A stretch of 64,000 bases of DNA from Eleginops maclovinus (GCF_036324505.1 NC_086351.1:2146001-2210000), one strand, 5' to 3'; shown: positions 34,201 to 52,313, counted from the stretch's first letter. Notes: generated by a model not told the origin, from the sequence alone. Translations and numbers: made by a program.

Positions 34201-35515
34201 GCTTCTCTGAACCATCACGCCACTTTAAATGCAGTTCACCGTGCTTTTATTGTGATGAGTAGTCGGTTTTCGAGCTGCTGACACACAACCTATGAGCTGT
34301 GAATGAAACCAGAAGGAACTCCTGTGATTTAAACCTTGGGTCCTTGGTTTATTCTGAGGTGAAAATTACCAGACTTTTGGGTAGTAGCAATAGTGAAGGA
34401 ATGAGTCCTTAAACTGGGAATGAGTTAGCCTTTAAGCTCTTCCGGTTCCCTTGTCTTGAAGTCAATCGTTCTTTTGGATCGACTGTTCGTTAGATGCCTT
34501 AATTAAGTTCTGTGGTAAATATAAGTCTATTGACAGGTACGTTTACACATACAAGTATTTGATGTGGTGTCTGGTGGTGCGATCAGAAACAAAGAACATA
34601 AGTGGTAAGAGTATATCAAAGATATAACGATAATAAAAAGCAGTATTTTTAAGAAACAATTTAGCCTTACTGACTAAAACACTTAGGACAATGAATATAT
34701 TTCCATACATATCAAGTGTTTTAGTATGTCAGTAAATACCCCTCTTTGGAAATGACCTTTACGTGTGGTTTGTAACAGCGGAGATGAGTCTGACTTCAGC
34801 TTAGCGGCCGGTGTGAAGTCATTGGACAAAACGTATCATTAATGTTTGTTTGCTCCGTAGTTTCTTTCCCACCATTGCTTTTTGTCAGGTGAACCAGTAC
34901 AATAACAAACATTTCATACACAAAAAACCCCACAAGATGCTTTAAAATGGATAAGAAGAGCAGACAAATATGAACGAACTCTTTGATTTACAGTTTTGTG
35001 TGATGTCTTTCCACTAAAGAGTCATGAAAAGCAGCTGAAATCACCACCTTCTATCTCTTTATCCCGTACTGTGTTCAATTCTCACATTCAGACAAGATCC
35101 AGCTGATCATAGAAGTTCAATTGCCTTCTCATGTACATGGGAACATTATTAGGTGGTTATCGTCCGTGGGATCCGACAAGCCCCCTGAGCTCCAACCAAA
35201 GCATCCGGATCGGGCAGTATTTCTTGAGAAAAATGGGTGTCAACTGAAACTATATCAGGTTCTGGCTCTGAAACCTGAGAGGCGTGAGAGAGATGGGCAG
35301 CAGCGTTCCTCTGAGAACCGTCCCGTATGACCCCATGGGGAAACGAGCACTGATTAATAATAGAGCCGAGTGTCCGAAGACGGCACGTGATCGAGGACAG
35401 ACAAGGTCAAGGAGAGCTGATGTGTTCATGTCTCCAAACTTCACATGCTGAGAATACACATCTGTTTACAAAGATGTTACATGTTTTCCTCCCCTCATTT
35501 GTTTGTTGTACACAG
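31259..35515. other. Intergenic, no gene recognised
   Basis: A LINE-tail-like AGATAAGATATACTTTATTG occurs at the left end. A (GTT)n run lies at 32993-33013, and GCTAGCTTAGCGTAGCGTAAAG at about 32614 resembles a common fish interspersed repeat. No coding signal. Confidence 0.35.
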
Positions 35516-35638
35516 AACAACCTCAATGACCGAATCTACGTAGACCGATTCGATGAACTGCAGAGAGATCCTTTTTCTGAGAACTTTAGAAAGCTTGAGG
35601 CAGGGAAATCCATCCCTCTGTATTTCTGTGACTGGTAG
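35516..35638 (+). other. Unassigned exon-like segment
   Basis: A strong polypyrimidine tract and ACACAG acceptor (to 35515) precede 40 codons of coding-like composition (NNLNDRIYVDRFDELQRDPF, later GKSIPLYFCDW) and a TAG. No family was recognised and no partner exon was found. It may be a last exon or chance. Confidence 0.2.
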
Positions 35639-36717
35639 AAACTGGAAAAGATTAGGTTAAGTTTACAAAAAAGTGTTTGAATAAGCACATTTATACAAAA
35701 ATGTGCAGTGAAATCAAGTTGGAGGGGGAGTATTATTGGATGAAATTGGGCGTTTGATGAAAACCAGATGAGGAAATTTACCATTTTTCCATTTATTTGT
35801 TCGACCAACAGCTGGAATCCCATTAATATTTACCTTTCTATGATAAATAACAGAAAAAAAGCAGATCTGAACTTTTTTTGTGCTAAATGCCTGAAACCAG
35901 CCCAGTAAAAGGAGCATTTGTTTGACCTTCTCCTGCAGGTGTGATGACAAACCTCAGGTGTGTGTGTGTGTGTGTGTCACATGCATGGGGCTCATAGTGC
36001 ACACAAACAGGCATTGCACAAGCCCAGTGATCCGAGCTGTTCTCAGGGCTGCACTGACGGCCAGAGAGTAAAGGAAAACAAAAGCTTAGCGTGAAGGAAT
36101 GCAGAGAGCCCTTCACCGGACCCTGAAGGGGCTCTGCAGCTTGCATAAAGGGAGCAGGAACAGTGTTGTGTTTCACTCCGCACTCCTCCCCAAAAGTTAG
36201 TTTTCTCTAAACCTGTGGTTTTGCTACTGCGGCTGTACTAAAGGATTATAGAAGTTACCTGATCGGCGTTTAAGGAGAGTGAGGAGGAAGTAAAGAAGGG
36301 GAAACGTGCAATCAAAATAATGCAAAAGCAATATTTCTTGCATTGGAATGATGTTATGACTCCCATGCTTGCCATCTTCTTCAAGCATGTTTTTCTAATT
36401 CTGGTATTTGCTGCATCGGAGTCTGCATCCAAATCTAGTCTCAAGGCCTCCTGCGCTCCAGGCTGCCAGTATGTAAATGGATTCCATATCATTTGTTTAC
36501 TGAATGTATGCTATTTCTCCACGGTATCATATTTTCTGTCGTTTCCCTGTTATTGCTTCAGGTCACGTGAAAAAAACCCATGTTTTTTCTGACACATTTC
36601 CCGTTAGACTGTGAGCTTTATCAGCCCCCACAGAAAGATAAAATGTCCCTGCTTTACCTACAAAAAAAAGTCCCACACCTTCAGTGTTTTCCATGGTTCT
36701 GGCCAACTTTAACCTCC

Positions 36718-36754
<37 letters not shown>

Positions 36755-38940
36755 CTGACTTAATTAAAGGGCCTGACTCCGTGGATGGGGGAAATACATG
36801 AGTGTGTTTTGAAGATGTGTTTGGCTGTCTCTTCACATTCTTTCAGACTCGCCCACGCTTTTTAAAGACACAGCGCTCAGTGCCTCTCCACTCCCACACA
36901 GGTTTCACTCTATGGCTCTCCCCGATAAGAGCAGCTGTGTTAAAGGGATATTCCATCCGAAATGTTACTTTTTAACAGTCTCCTGAACTTGAAACTGGAC
37001 TTAAAAAGTGTTGTTTCCTTTTCCTCTTCAGACACAGAGGCTATGATCAGTTGTGTATTTTCCTGGAACAATAGCAACACTTCTGACTGGAATCCTTCAG
37101 AATAAAAGCCCCTCAAAAAGTCGAATCTGGCTCAAGTTATGTACAATGCACGTTGGGTAGGTTTGTCCGATGAGGATCTGACAAACCTTCCAGTAAAACG
37201 TCTCTGATTATGACCAAACTATACATTTAAATATTCCTCCTGACCTCTCCTTCACCCTTGCACCATCGTACACACGATGCATCTTATTCTATAATTGCTA
37301 GTGGTCATATAACATATTTTATTGTCATACTTTCATCAATTAAGGCCAACTTTTCTGCTTTAGTCTCGATCCAAATGCATGACCTTGGACCCTAGAGTAG
37401 GGGTGTCCAAACTATGTCAAATCAATTCCGTCATTCAAAGTTAGAAACATTTTCTTAGTTAATAAGAAAAAGCTCAAAGCTTAAAAAATACCCTTCATAT
37501 TCCCCCTTATTTTAAGCCATGTGAGGCTTCTGTTTTAAGGAATGAGCTGCTGACAGAATTAAAGAAACCCTACGGAGCGCTGCGGTGTACACGTAAACCA
37601 CATTCAAGTATTAACCACGATGTACCTGCATTTGGTCACCTCTCGTGAGCGGTTCAGCCCTTGGTTTGTTTTTTTTGTGGCACACCTCCACTAGAATCCA
37701 GAGCATGTTAGCAGACTACCTAACACAAGAGGTTAACCACCTGAACACATTTATACTTCGCTTAAAGGTTATGTTTTCCATCCATCAAAATCATCGAAAT
37801 GCTGATACCAGTAAAGCAACAAAGGTTACAGAACATCGGAAACGAATGCGCATGAAATACAGAAACTGTAAATGCAACGGAATAAAATATGAAACTTCAC
37901 GACCGGCGCGTGGGAGCCAGCGAGCCGAAACTGAAAAGTGTGATAACCAATTGACGTGTGTGAGCATTATCGAAACGTGTTGAGTTGTGTGTTTGGGAAA
38001 CACTTCTAAACTGGAATCTATCGTCCAGTTTTTTCCCTGAGGAAGAAGCAGCAGTCGCTTTAAAGCACAGGGACTGAATGGTTAATCTGGTGCTGTGCCA
38101 CTTTAAAGGAGAGTTCATGTGTCACCCTTGTGTGTTTCAAAATGACTCAGTCCATGTGAAATAAATCAAGATTACAGTGATTACAGTTCTTCAATCTTCA
38201 GCCGCTGTCCAGTTGGATCGGTGTGATACACCATGTGGCCTTGAACTTTGTGCAGACTTTACCAGCCCCCCTCTCCCTCTGTATATCTGATTAACTTTGG
38301 AGCATCCGGCCAGATCACGCAGGGCATGGGTTACCTCATGAGTGTTGCGGTGGTCTCTTTTATTCTGCTGGTTTTGATGAATCATTGGATGAACAAAAAA
38401 AGGACAATTCCCATATTTGGTCACTTACTGTTCTTCTTATCCTAATTCCCCATGCTCCTATGCTTTCTCAGCCTTCGTCAGCAAGTAACTTTGGAGCACA
38501 CTCACGCTGACCACATGCCTCTCTGTCCTCCTATAAACTGTTAAACCTTGACAGTGTTTACAGTGTCTCTTGACTAGGTCATGCTGTAAAGCAGCTGTTT
38601 GTTCTGCCTGTTGTTTTTTTACTCCGCTCATCCATCAGCTGACTGTGTTTGCTTCCTCCTAAAGCAAATTTACTCTGGGATGCATTCAAAGGCCAACTCA
38701 CAAGAGCGAGCTTGTCTCAGGCAAAGCCATATACCTGTAAACGCATGTCAGCCCACACCGCCCTCCTGTCATTGCCACCGTTTCATCTTCATTCTTCGAA
38801 AACAGAATTTGTTTTGCTTGTTTCTCGTGATCATACTCTTGTGTTGCCACTGCATCTCATTTAAAAGATTATAGAAGTTACCTGATCAAAGTTTGAGGGC
38901 AATAGGAAAGAAGCAGGCATCATTTTTTGAAAATCCGGAA
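35639..38940. other. Intergenic, no gene recognised
   Basis: Short (TG)n at 35959-35978 and (AC)n at 36721-36753. At 36950-37140 an AAAGGGATATTCCATCC-type stretch resembles common fish repeat ends. The phrase GATTATAGAAGTTACCTGATC occurs at 36244 and again at 38868, a small shared repeat fragment. Confidence 0.35.
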
Positions 38941-38944
38941 CATA

Positions 38945-39120
38945 GTGAAATCACTACCTAACACTCATGCTACTATTGGCTAGCCCTCCAACACATTGTG
39001 CATGATAGACTAAGGGGCGGGTCATCTGTAAGAGGTTGACCTATCACAACTGAGCCGGCCAGCTAACCAATCAGAGCAGACTGGGCTCTGGTTTCAGACG
39101 GAGGGTGAAAACAGGTGCTG
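38945..39120. repeat. Dispersed inverted repeat, copy 1
   Basis: Reverse-complement match to 44075-44262. Shared blocks: AACACTCATGCT, TCCAACACATTGT, GAGCCGGCCAGCT, CCAATCAGAGCAGACTGGGC and TGGTTTCAGAC. Probably two copies of one non-autonomous element; ends are not resolved. Confidence 0.75.
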
Positions 39121-44074
<4,954 letters not shown>

Positions 44075-44262
44075 GCCTGTGCTGCAGCTCCTCTTTTCAC
44101 CCTCTGTCTGAAACCAGAGCCCAGTCTGCTCTGATTGGTCAGCTGGCCGGCTCTGTTGTGATTGGTCAACCGCTTAGATATCTCCCGCCCCCTTAGCCTA
44201 TCATGTACAATGTGTTGGAGCACCAGCCAATATAAGCATGAGTGTTATGTAGTGATGTCATT
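44075..44262. repeat. Dispersed inverted repeat, copy 2
   Basis: Reverse complement of 38945-39120, about 5 kb away. Flanking text such as AAATAGCATAATATTGTCC (44368-44386) is also typical of fish interspersed repeats, so the element may extend to about 44390. Confidence 0.7.
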
Positions 44263-45403
44263 ATGTTATGTAAGTAAACAAAACCTCTGTAGGGATTTTA
44301 GCCTTTGCAGACCATTTACATGCACTCAAACCTATATAGCACACTACAGGAAAGGAGACAACCCAAAAATAGCATAATATTGTCCTTTTGTAGTTGCAGC
44401 AACTGGTGTTTGAGTTATATATGAGCAGCAGTACCTGAACCTTCACTAAGGAGTCATGTACTTTGTATATCGTATGTTTGTTGGTATCATGCTGAGGCGT
44501 TGCTCCAGAATAAACCCCTCCCTTATTTTATGAGGGATTTAAACATGCATAGTAAGATGTCCTGAGGTAGGAGCCACACCTTTAATGCTTGTTGTCCTGC
44601 AGGTAATTTCCTTGCAGAGTCATGCCACATCAGATGTGTGATGGAAGGAGACTGAGCGGTCGGGGCGTGCCAGCTGCATTGATTGAGGGAATTCAAAATG
44701 TAAAGGGTGCTCCATGCTGCTTGTGAACTTGTATTTCCATCCAAGCTTAAGGATGTCAACAAAGGAGGGAAAGGCAATGTTTGTTTTGATTCCATGTTCT
44801 GGTTTTACAACAATATTTTTTGGATCAATTGCCAGCCAGATTGATGCACACACACACACACACACACCCTCTTCTTCTTCTTTTTCGGCACCATGCCAAG
44901 TTAAATTTAGGCCGTGGTATAATCTATCCACAAAGCTGTAAAGACAGGGACAGATTAAACATCGGAGCCATGTTGATTTACAGTCATATGTTTGCAGCAC
45001 ACCCGCTGTTTTTGGGACGCTGACAAAACAAACAAGTGTTTCACGTACTGCTGAACCCGGATGTGTGCGGGCCTGCTGCACAACTGACTCGCACCGAGCT
45101 GGGAGGAAAAGGAAGAGTTAAGGTGTGGAAACACCTTGACTCTTATCTGGGCACGGTGGTTGTTGAATCATTTATAAGCAATGAAGCAACAATGCATGGT
45201 TTCTTTCTAGCTCAAACAGCTCACCAAATGTCAATAAGCAACTGGAAAGGATTCAGAATTTCAGGTTCCCTCAAAAAAGGTCTTTACTGATCAGAAGCTG
45301 AGGGGATGTCTGTCATGGTTTTAGTTGTATGTGTGTAAAGTTTCCTGTTTTATTTTGAAATTCATCTCCTCCTTGTGTCTTAACCTGTGTTTTCCCTCCT
45401 GTG
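44263..45403. other. Intergenic, nothing recognised
   Basis: (CA)n at 44846-44867 followed by a CTTCTTCTTC run. Long minus-strand frames cross these and show no family resemblance. Confidence 0.35.
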
Positions 45404-45411
45404 TCTGATTG

Positions 45412-45887
45412 CAGTTGCGGCTCCTGAAACAAATCTCAGGGGGGCAATTTTAATTTGTAATAATGATTAAGGTGACCCATTCAATAGGTACATTAAGCAA
45501 GACCATATCAATTTGTAGTTAGATGATGAACTCAGACAGAGATCCCTCTTGTGTCGACTAGATGGCAAAACACAGCAAGAGTAGTATGTGACTTGATCGA
45601 AGAAGCTGCCCGCTTTTTTTCTCAGTTACGTATGACGAAAACGCGGAACCCATAGAGATTGCATTGAAAGCTCTGATTAAAACAATGCATTTTCAACCTG
45701 ACTGAAATCGCACCTAAAGGGGCGGGACCATGTGAAGCACGACTTTAGTCTGATTGGACAATGACCTTTGTGACAGATCTAACGTCTAGAACACTGAGTA
45801 GGACTGCTGCTGTGTTAGAAACAAAATTCCTCTTTTTCCCGTTGGTAGCGCGTCGCCCAAATGGCCCTAACACACAAACCGCCCCTG
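45412..45887. mobile_element. hAT-type MITE, copy 1 (476 bp)
   Basis: Starts CAGTTGCGGCTCCTGAAAC and ends in the reverse of CAGGGGCGGTTTGTG, so the ends share CAG--GCGG. An exact 8-bp duplication TCTGATTG flanks it (45404-45411 and 45888-45895). The interior matches 52705-53179 throughout. It has no coding capacity. 8-bp duplications and CAG termini fit the hAT superfamily. Confidence 0.9.
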
Positions 45888-45968
45888 TCTGATTGTGTTC
45901 ACCTGTTGCCCCTGTGTCGCACCTCCCCTCTCCAGCTGAGTCTTGTCCTGGGATTACCCTTGTGTGTT

Positions 45969-46552
45969 TAGGGTACGGTCGAATTATCCAAAAATCAGCT
46001 CCTATCGTCTGTTTCTATTCCTTGACCTCTATGTGAAACGTCACGGGGTTAAGGAATAGTGGATAGGAGAATTCAAAAGGACGACCGGGCTTCAAGAATC
46101 CGACTGCACTTACACTATCCGACGTGTCTGTGATGCGCCAGCGGACGTTATTAATGTGAGGAAACTACAAAACTCACTACTGAAAGAGCATGTACTTTGC
46201 ACCGTCGCTCTGGTGGTGTTGCTTATGCTTTATGAACGTGGACAACAGTGAGACATACAGTATGTTCTTCATCAGGTTGGAATTGTACGGTCATAAAAAT
46301 GGCCGAATGTTGTGTCACGGTAGAATTTGCGGCTGCAAGGCATTGTGGGACAGTATTATCTCCTTTCCTTTCGTAAGGGAAGGTCGAGTGTTTCCTCAGC
46401 TAAAGGGGGTTATAAAGGAAGTTTCAAAGCTCCTTTCCCCTCATCTAGAGGATTCGAACAGCTCTCATCATGGCTGCCACTGAGGTACTTCCGGGTCATT
46501 TCGCTCCGTTAGGAACCTTCCTAAACTACACTGACTATCCGACCGTACCCTA
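45969..46552. mobile_element. Non-autonomous TIR element (584 bp)
   Basis: Perfect 13-bp terminal inverted repeats TAGGGTACGGTCG, possibly extending with mismatches (GGATAGTC against AATTATCC). GTGTT flanks both sides (45964-45968 and 46553-46557), a probable 5-bp duplication. The left part folds into an imperfect hairpin: CTCCTATC...CTATTCCTTGACC at about 46000-46028 pairs with GGTTAAGGAATAG...GATAGGAG at about 46048-46070. Superfamily unassigned; no transposase. Confidence 0.8.
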
Positions 46553-46557
46553 GTGTT

Positions 46558-47214
46558 CCCTTGTGTTCCTCGTCCTCCCCTCTGTTTGGTCCTTGGTCTT
46601 GTCTGCCAGATTTGGATTCCCCTCGGCTGCCCGGTTTGCTTTTAGTTTGGTCTTTTTCTTTTGTTTAACCACGCCTGCCTGTGTGGGGTTTTTTAGTGTG
46701 TTGTAAGTTACAGCTTCCAGTTTTTGAGCTGAGTTTTTGAGATTTCTGAAGCTTCTATTTGTCATAAAAAATGTGTCTAGATACGACTTCTAAACATCAT
46801 CATGCTAACATTAGCCGCCTTTAGCTTAGCATGCATAGCCGTGTGACCGTGATATATTTCCTTCATAGCCTAACATTAGCTTTTTACTTCAGGCAATCGC
46901 ATTTATGCCTCATAAAGTGGTCTCTAGATTAGATCAGTATTTTTGCTGAACTTTTTGGAGGAATAATGTACTAACCTCTCTTCTCTGTTCCTACCTTTGC
47001 AGTTCCTGTAATGTCACGTGATCTCCCACTAGAACGAACCTGAACCTGGAAGGAAGTTCATCAGCCCAAGAAAAAATCTGCAAATAAAAAAGGACTGTCA
47101 CCCTCCTGTTCCCCAGCTCCATCATTGACTTCCATCGCCTTGTGATTGAAAACTGTATAACATTTCTAGTGAAGACATCAGCCCCAGTGAGGTGCTAAAA
47201 TGTTGTTTTGCTAA
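46558..47214. other. Intergenic, nothing recognised
   Basis: No coding or element signal identified. Confidence 0.35.
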
Positions 47215-47320
47215 CCTTTGTTTGTTGTTGGGAGGCAGCCACAGTTTGATTAGCAGCCTCTCAACACCTACACACATTGCACATTGAGAAGTTATGCAGA
47301 AAAATGCTTTACTAATACCA
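47215..47320. repeat. Dispersed repeat, copy 1 (pair with 49405-49505)
   Basis: Shares TTGTTGTTGGGAGGCAGC, CCTCTCAA and ATGCAGAAAAATGCT with 49405-49505 in the same order and orientation. Confidence 0.75.
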
Positions 47321-47504
47321 CTACTTTAATTTAAGTCATTTGCTGTTGTGTTCATTTCTGTATGGGGGTAAATTAAGGCCATGTGAAAAAAGTGGTCATT
47401 TTGTCTAAAAAATGTGAGTGTCTACATTTAATTAATCTTTCTTCTATAATCCCTCACTGTTTTATTGTCAGAAACCAGAAACTGAATCTACTTACGAGTC
47501 TTTC

Positions 47505-47910
47505 GGTCATCTGACGACTCAAATATACCATTTTTCGTTTTCATTTGCCCCTTGTGGTCCTCCATATGTTGTTCTTTAAGCAGTACAAATCTGACATTAT
47601 GAGACACTTTAAACCACTGGTATCAGTACATTGTTTGCACTTTAGGTATTGTGTTGTTGTTTTATTAATCGGGAGGGCACCGGTTCAATACCCACTGCAG
47701 TCAGCGTGTCGTTGGGTGAGACACTTGGCCCCGAGTCGCTCTTGTGTGGATTGTCCACAGTATTGAATGTATGTAAGTCGCTCTGGGATAAAAGCGTCTA
47801 ACAAGTGACGTGTAATTGAATTATGAGGCACCTTTTATCAGACGACTCAAATATAGATATAGTTGTTTCGTTTGGCCCTAATGGTCCTCCATGTATCGTC
47901 CCTTTGTTAT
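47505..47910. repeat. Direct repeat flanking a SINE
   Basis: 47505-47575 and 47838-47905 share GACGACTCAAATATA, a GTTTCGTTTGGCCC or TTTTCATTTGCCCC stretch, and TGGTCCTCCATGT/AT. They flank the SINE at 47666-47815. The copies are diverged. Confidence 0.65.
47666..47815 (+). mobile_element. tRNA-derived SINE fragment
   Basis: GGTTCAATACCC at about 47683-47694 is a good polymerase III box B. It is followed by a body and a 3' part reading GTAAGTCGCTCTGGGATAAA and AGCGTCTAACAAGTGACGTG, a tail common to many teleost SINEs. Box A is not clear, so it is 5' truncated or diverged. Confidence 0.75.
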
Positions 47911-49404
47911 CATTATCATGCACTTTATATGAAAATGTTCAGGCAGAAAATGTTTTTAAATAACTTTTTAAAGTGGAACTGATCTTTACTGAGCTCAGTA
48001 CACTGGAGATAGATGGGTAAATAGTATAAAATATATCTCTTTTAAGTATATAAATATTCAAATCTGATAAATCCCTGATGGAAAGGCTCAAACTGGACAT
48101 TTTGTGTCCTTGAGGTACATTCCTTTTTATATTTCTTAGATGATGCACAATTTGAGTGGCATATAGAAAATAAACAAGTATACCATGTCTTTATTTTTTT
48201 CAGCTCCCTTTTCATTTCACACGTGTGTAGGAGGACGTCTCATTTTGGAGAGAAACTTCAGCGCTTTGTTTCCCGAGCACGCATCCATACAAATGCAAAT
48301 AAGGCCTTATCCTTACTTTAACACAACGCAGCGTGTTGTTCACTTCTTTACCGCCTTTAATTCCCTCCTTACATCCTCAAGCTGTAAATTGCGAATCTAA
48401 CCCAAAAGTGTTTTCTATTGCCTTTAAAAATGCTTTCAAAAGAACCTCAATCTTGTGGGCGTGCATGTTCTTGCTTTCTACAGTTGCTCTGGGGAGTCTG
48501 TTGGATTATGGAGGGGATTTCTGTGAAATAAAGAAGACTGTTTTTGTTTTTTTTAACCACTCTCCTGTTGCGTCAACCAATCCCAAAGCCCCGCAGACAT
48601 GACATACCCTTAAGTGGTGTTTATGTGCCTTTTTAACGTTAGACATCTGAGACTGTAATCGGTGTATAATGGGCCGTTGCATCATGTGGGAGCCTGTGAG
48701 GGTAGAGGCCTTTTAAAACAGCATTGACCTACTTTATCCTAATGAACAACCTATGGGGCTCTATTGTCTGTGAGGAAGTCTCCTATAGGAGCAGATGGTG
48801 CTGCCAGCTGATAACGAAATGACTGACAGGGTTTGAGATATTTACTGTAACTGTGTACGTGATACAAAGACATGTCAGTGCCTAGATGAAAGGTAAAAGT
48901 GAAGGGTTGAAACACTTCTGTAGGGAGAAATAACTGAGCGGATGATGTTAAGTGTAATTACTTCATTTCTTACCCGTTAGCATGCTAGCAATATTAGCAA
49001 CATTTGCTAATTAGGACTACAGAAGTACAGCTGAGACGGATGGGACTTCTTTATTAGGCTTTGTATAATTGTTACGTTCCCTAATAGTCTAGAGTAAAAG
49101 GGAAGTAACAACATATAAAATAGGCGGGAGAGGAAGAATAGGAGACAATATTGTTTTAATTGATCAAATATAAAGAGGGCTCACTCGCCCCAGTACAAAA
49201 CCTGATGGCTGTGTCTGCATCCAACTTCAACTCGTCCCACAAACTCACTCATTTGACTCCCGTCTTTAAAAACAACAAACTTTCCGAGATCCAACTTACC
49301 CGTAAATTACCTAGCGTGCCGGGCTGAAGGCGACTTTGAAAAGGCACACATCAGCAGCCGAAAACCTGAAATCCCCACCCAGGATTCCCCTGAAAATGAA
49401 TAAT
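47911..49404. other. Intergenic, nothing recognised
   Basis: No coding signal. Long A/T stretches at about 48540-48560. Confidence 0.35.
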
Positions 49405-49505
49405 GAACCTTTGTTTGTTGTTGGGAGGCAGCAACAGTTTTATTAACACCCTCTCAAAAGCTACGCACATTGAAACATAAAAAGATATGCAGAAAAATGC
49501 TCTAA
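49405..49505. repeat. Dispersed repeat, copy 2
   Basis: Matches 47215-47320 (see there). Confidence 0.75.
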
Positions 49506-52313
49506 TTGAAGAACACAAACACTGATTTTATTCTCATGAGGTCATTTGTTGTTATTGCGGGAAAACTAAAGCCAGATATTCAGGAACCGTTTGAAGCTAA
49601 AAATGCTGACCATAACACGGCCTATTTAGAGAAAACGTGCAGCACTGCAGCTTGTTTTGTACCGACTGACATTCCTCATGAATGCTGCATCAGGAGCCGG
49701 GAACATCTTGTTCTGAACTGCAGTAGCCGCTCAGATTCCTGCTCAGGGCTGAAATAACTGGTTAAAAGTGCATGTCTGGACTTGCCGAGCCTTACATAAG
49801 AGTTAGATGTAATCCCATCAGACGTGACTCGGCCTTACAATAACAGCTTTATTAGACGGGAGGAGGTCAGACGCTGGCCTGACTCCAGCAGCACTGATGA
49901 CATACTGCAGGAAGGAGATGTGAAGGAAAGCTGCTTGGCCTTTTCCCATGGCACACTCTCTCAGCTAAACGGCATCACAGATATAGATATATATATATTT
50001 GCCTACTGTACGTCCTAAAGGTTTAACACACCTCATCAAAGTCAGGGTGTGCCGACTGACTCTGATCCAACTTCACATGAGGCCATATTTTTATACGGCT
50101 AATTCTTTATCATCCTTTACTTCACTGCCATATAAACTCTGTTATTCAAATGTCTTGGTGTTTACTTTGTGAAATAATGACCAGGCACAATAAAACACTG
50201 TCTTGATGTATGTTGTAAATATGGAAGCTTCATTTTGGTTCCTCTTGGGTTTGATGTGAAGCAGATTTCACTTTCATTTCTTTTTAAAACCTGGTCTAGG
50301 TTTAGTTGTGTTATTATTATTTCATTTATGTCTGTGGTATTTGGTTGACAGTATGCATGATGTCATTGCAACTGTGCATTTGCAATGATATGACAAACAT
50401 TGATTCAGCATGTGAGTAACAGGCGTGTGCCAACTCTTTTATGTGAGATCTATGTTTTGAAGAAAAAACGTTCAAACATTTTAGAAAAATATTTTTAAAA
50501 ATGAAGTTTCTTGAACTTTTTTTGACTCTCTAAAAGTCTAAAATCAAAACATAAAACTAAAGATGTATTTTAAAATTGGAACTACATGGATATTTGTTCT
50601 GTCAGCTGACAAATTGACCAATAATTTCCCACTAAAACTATATTTAGTATAAAGTATGTACTGTTCTCCAAGAGCATCGAAGGATCCAATGGATTTTGAA
50701 TTAGATGTATATCAAGGCCATTTGAAAAGCCTTTTTTAAAACCAATTTTCTGCTTCAAAAACAAAGCGTATACCAGCCGGGACATGCCCTGTGTCCCCCG
50801 TTGATGTCAGTGGAGAGGTTGAGTAAATACAGATGTTCAGTGACACATTTTCTCTCAGGAATGCACCGGACATCACGTCAGGGCTGGGTGAGGACACGGT
50901 GTTTCATCAGGGTTCATTCCATGGGAACATTGCGTCCCAGACAGGATGTGGATCTGCCCTGTTTAATGTGATGGAGGAAACACCCCTGAAGCTATTTAAT
51001 TTCTAATAGAGGAGCTTTTTATTTACATCCTTCTGGTTGTTGGGTGTGATCAGATGAGACTCTCCCTCTGCTTTAGTCATGCTGTAGTCTCCGTGTTTGT
51101 TTGGGTGATTCCTATTTTGACTTTGTGATATCATCATCTCTCTTTTGACGCGAGTTCTGTAATGTCTGTTTTGACGAACTGCAATCTATCTACACATTTT
51201 CCTGTCCTGTCTTTCCCAGAATCTCCTTTGTCTACAATAATTATAACGAGACGATGTTAGTCTTTAGCTTTGGCAAAGCCGGCAGCCTTTCCTGATTGTT
51301 TGAGGATGTTTGCATGATTTGAACTTGGACCAAGAACCTTTTTTTTCTGCCAAGCGTCTTATGCTGTGGTTTCGCCAGAGGCTTCTGTTCTCTTTGTACC
51401 ATCCGTCCTTTCACTTTCATCCACCCTTTCTCTTTCGTTATGCGTCCGGCTGCTTCATTTACTTTGGCATGTAAAAATGGTGTTCCCCTCTGTTTCTTTT
51501 ATGGAAGACGGATAATATATATGTTACTTTAGGGCTTTTATATTTTGCAGACTGTGGATTGTATTTTCGTTTCCTTTGTGGGAATTTTGTTTGTGAAAAG
51601 TGTTGAAATAACAGATCAAACTGAAATAATTCTGGCAGCCAGGGTGGGAATGATAGGTACTTTTAATTAAAAAAGCATGTCAGCAAGCCTTCAACATAGC
51701 TGTCAGGCTTTTGACACTGAACCCAATGACACACTGGTACAAGCACATGGTTGAAAAGGAGGATTTACATGAATAAGAATCCTGCGGTTTGTAGAAATAG
51801 CTCCTTACTCTTTATTCAAAGGTGAAGGGTCAAGCTCCCACAAACGTAGCTGGTCTCTCATCTCCAGTGTGAAGTTTTTAGGCCTGCATCATAACTTTCT
51901 CCTCTCTGTCTCATTCTTCCTCAGCTTTTACCTTGAAATGTTCAATGCCAGGCTGCAGGATAGTCAGCTGACTGTTGTGGTAGTATCCGACGCTCCTTCG
52001 AACTGAGAGCTTGATGTCTGACTGAAGATAACCCATATATCTGATCTGAACCACCATGAGTTCAAAAGCTTCGTAGGTAATTGTTTTGATTCCCCTGAGT
52101 GAAGCTGAAAGGAGAGCATTTTTTTCTTTTGGTTCAGATGGATAAGACTTGCAAACGAAAAGAGTAAATGCATCAACACTTCACCAACCGAATATCGGAT
52201 GAGATTCTGGGACCTTGTGATGGAAGCGGATCATTTTATGTTGATCATGGTATGGAGTCCATGACATACGATCCATTTCTGCCATCTGGTAAGAGGTTCA
52301 CACACGCTCATAG
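49506..52313. other. Intergenic, no gene recognised
   Basis: Short TATA microsatellite near 49982-49999. No coding signal. Confidence 0.35.

Noticed and set aside
46190..46512. Open frames of 61-97 codons
   Set aside because: They lie inside the 584-bp TIR element and show no transposase motif.
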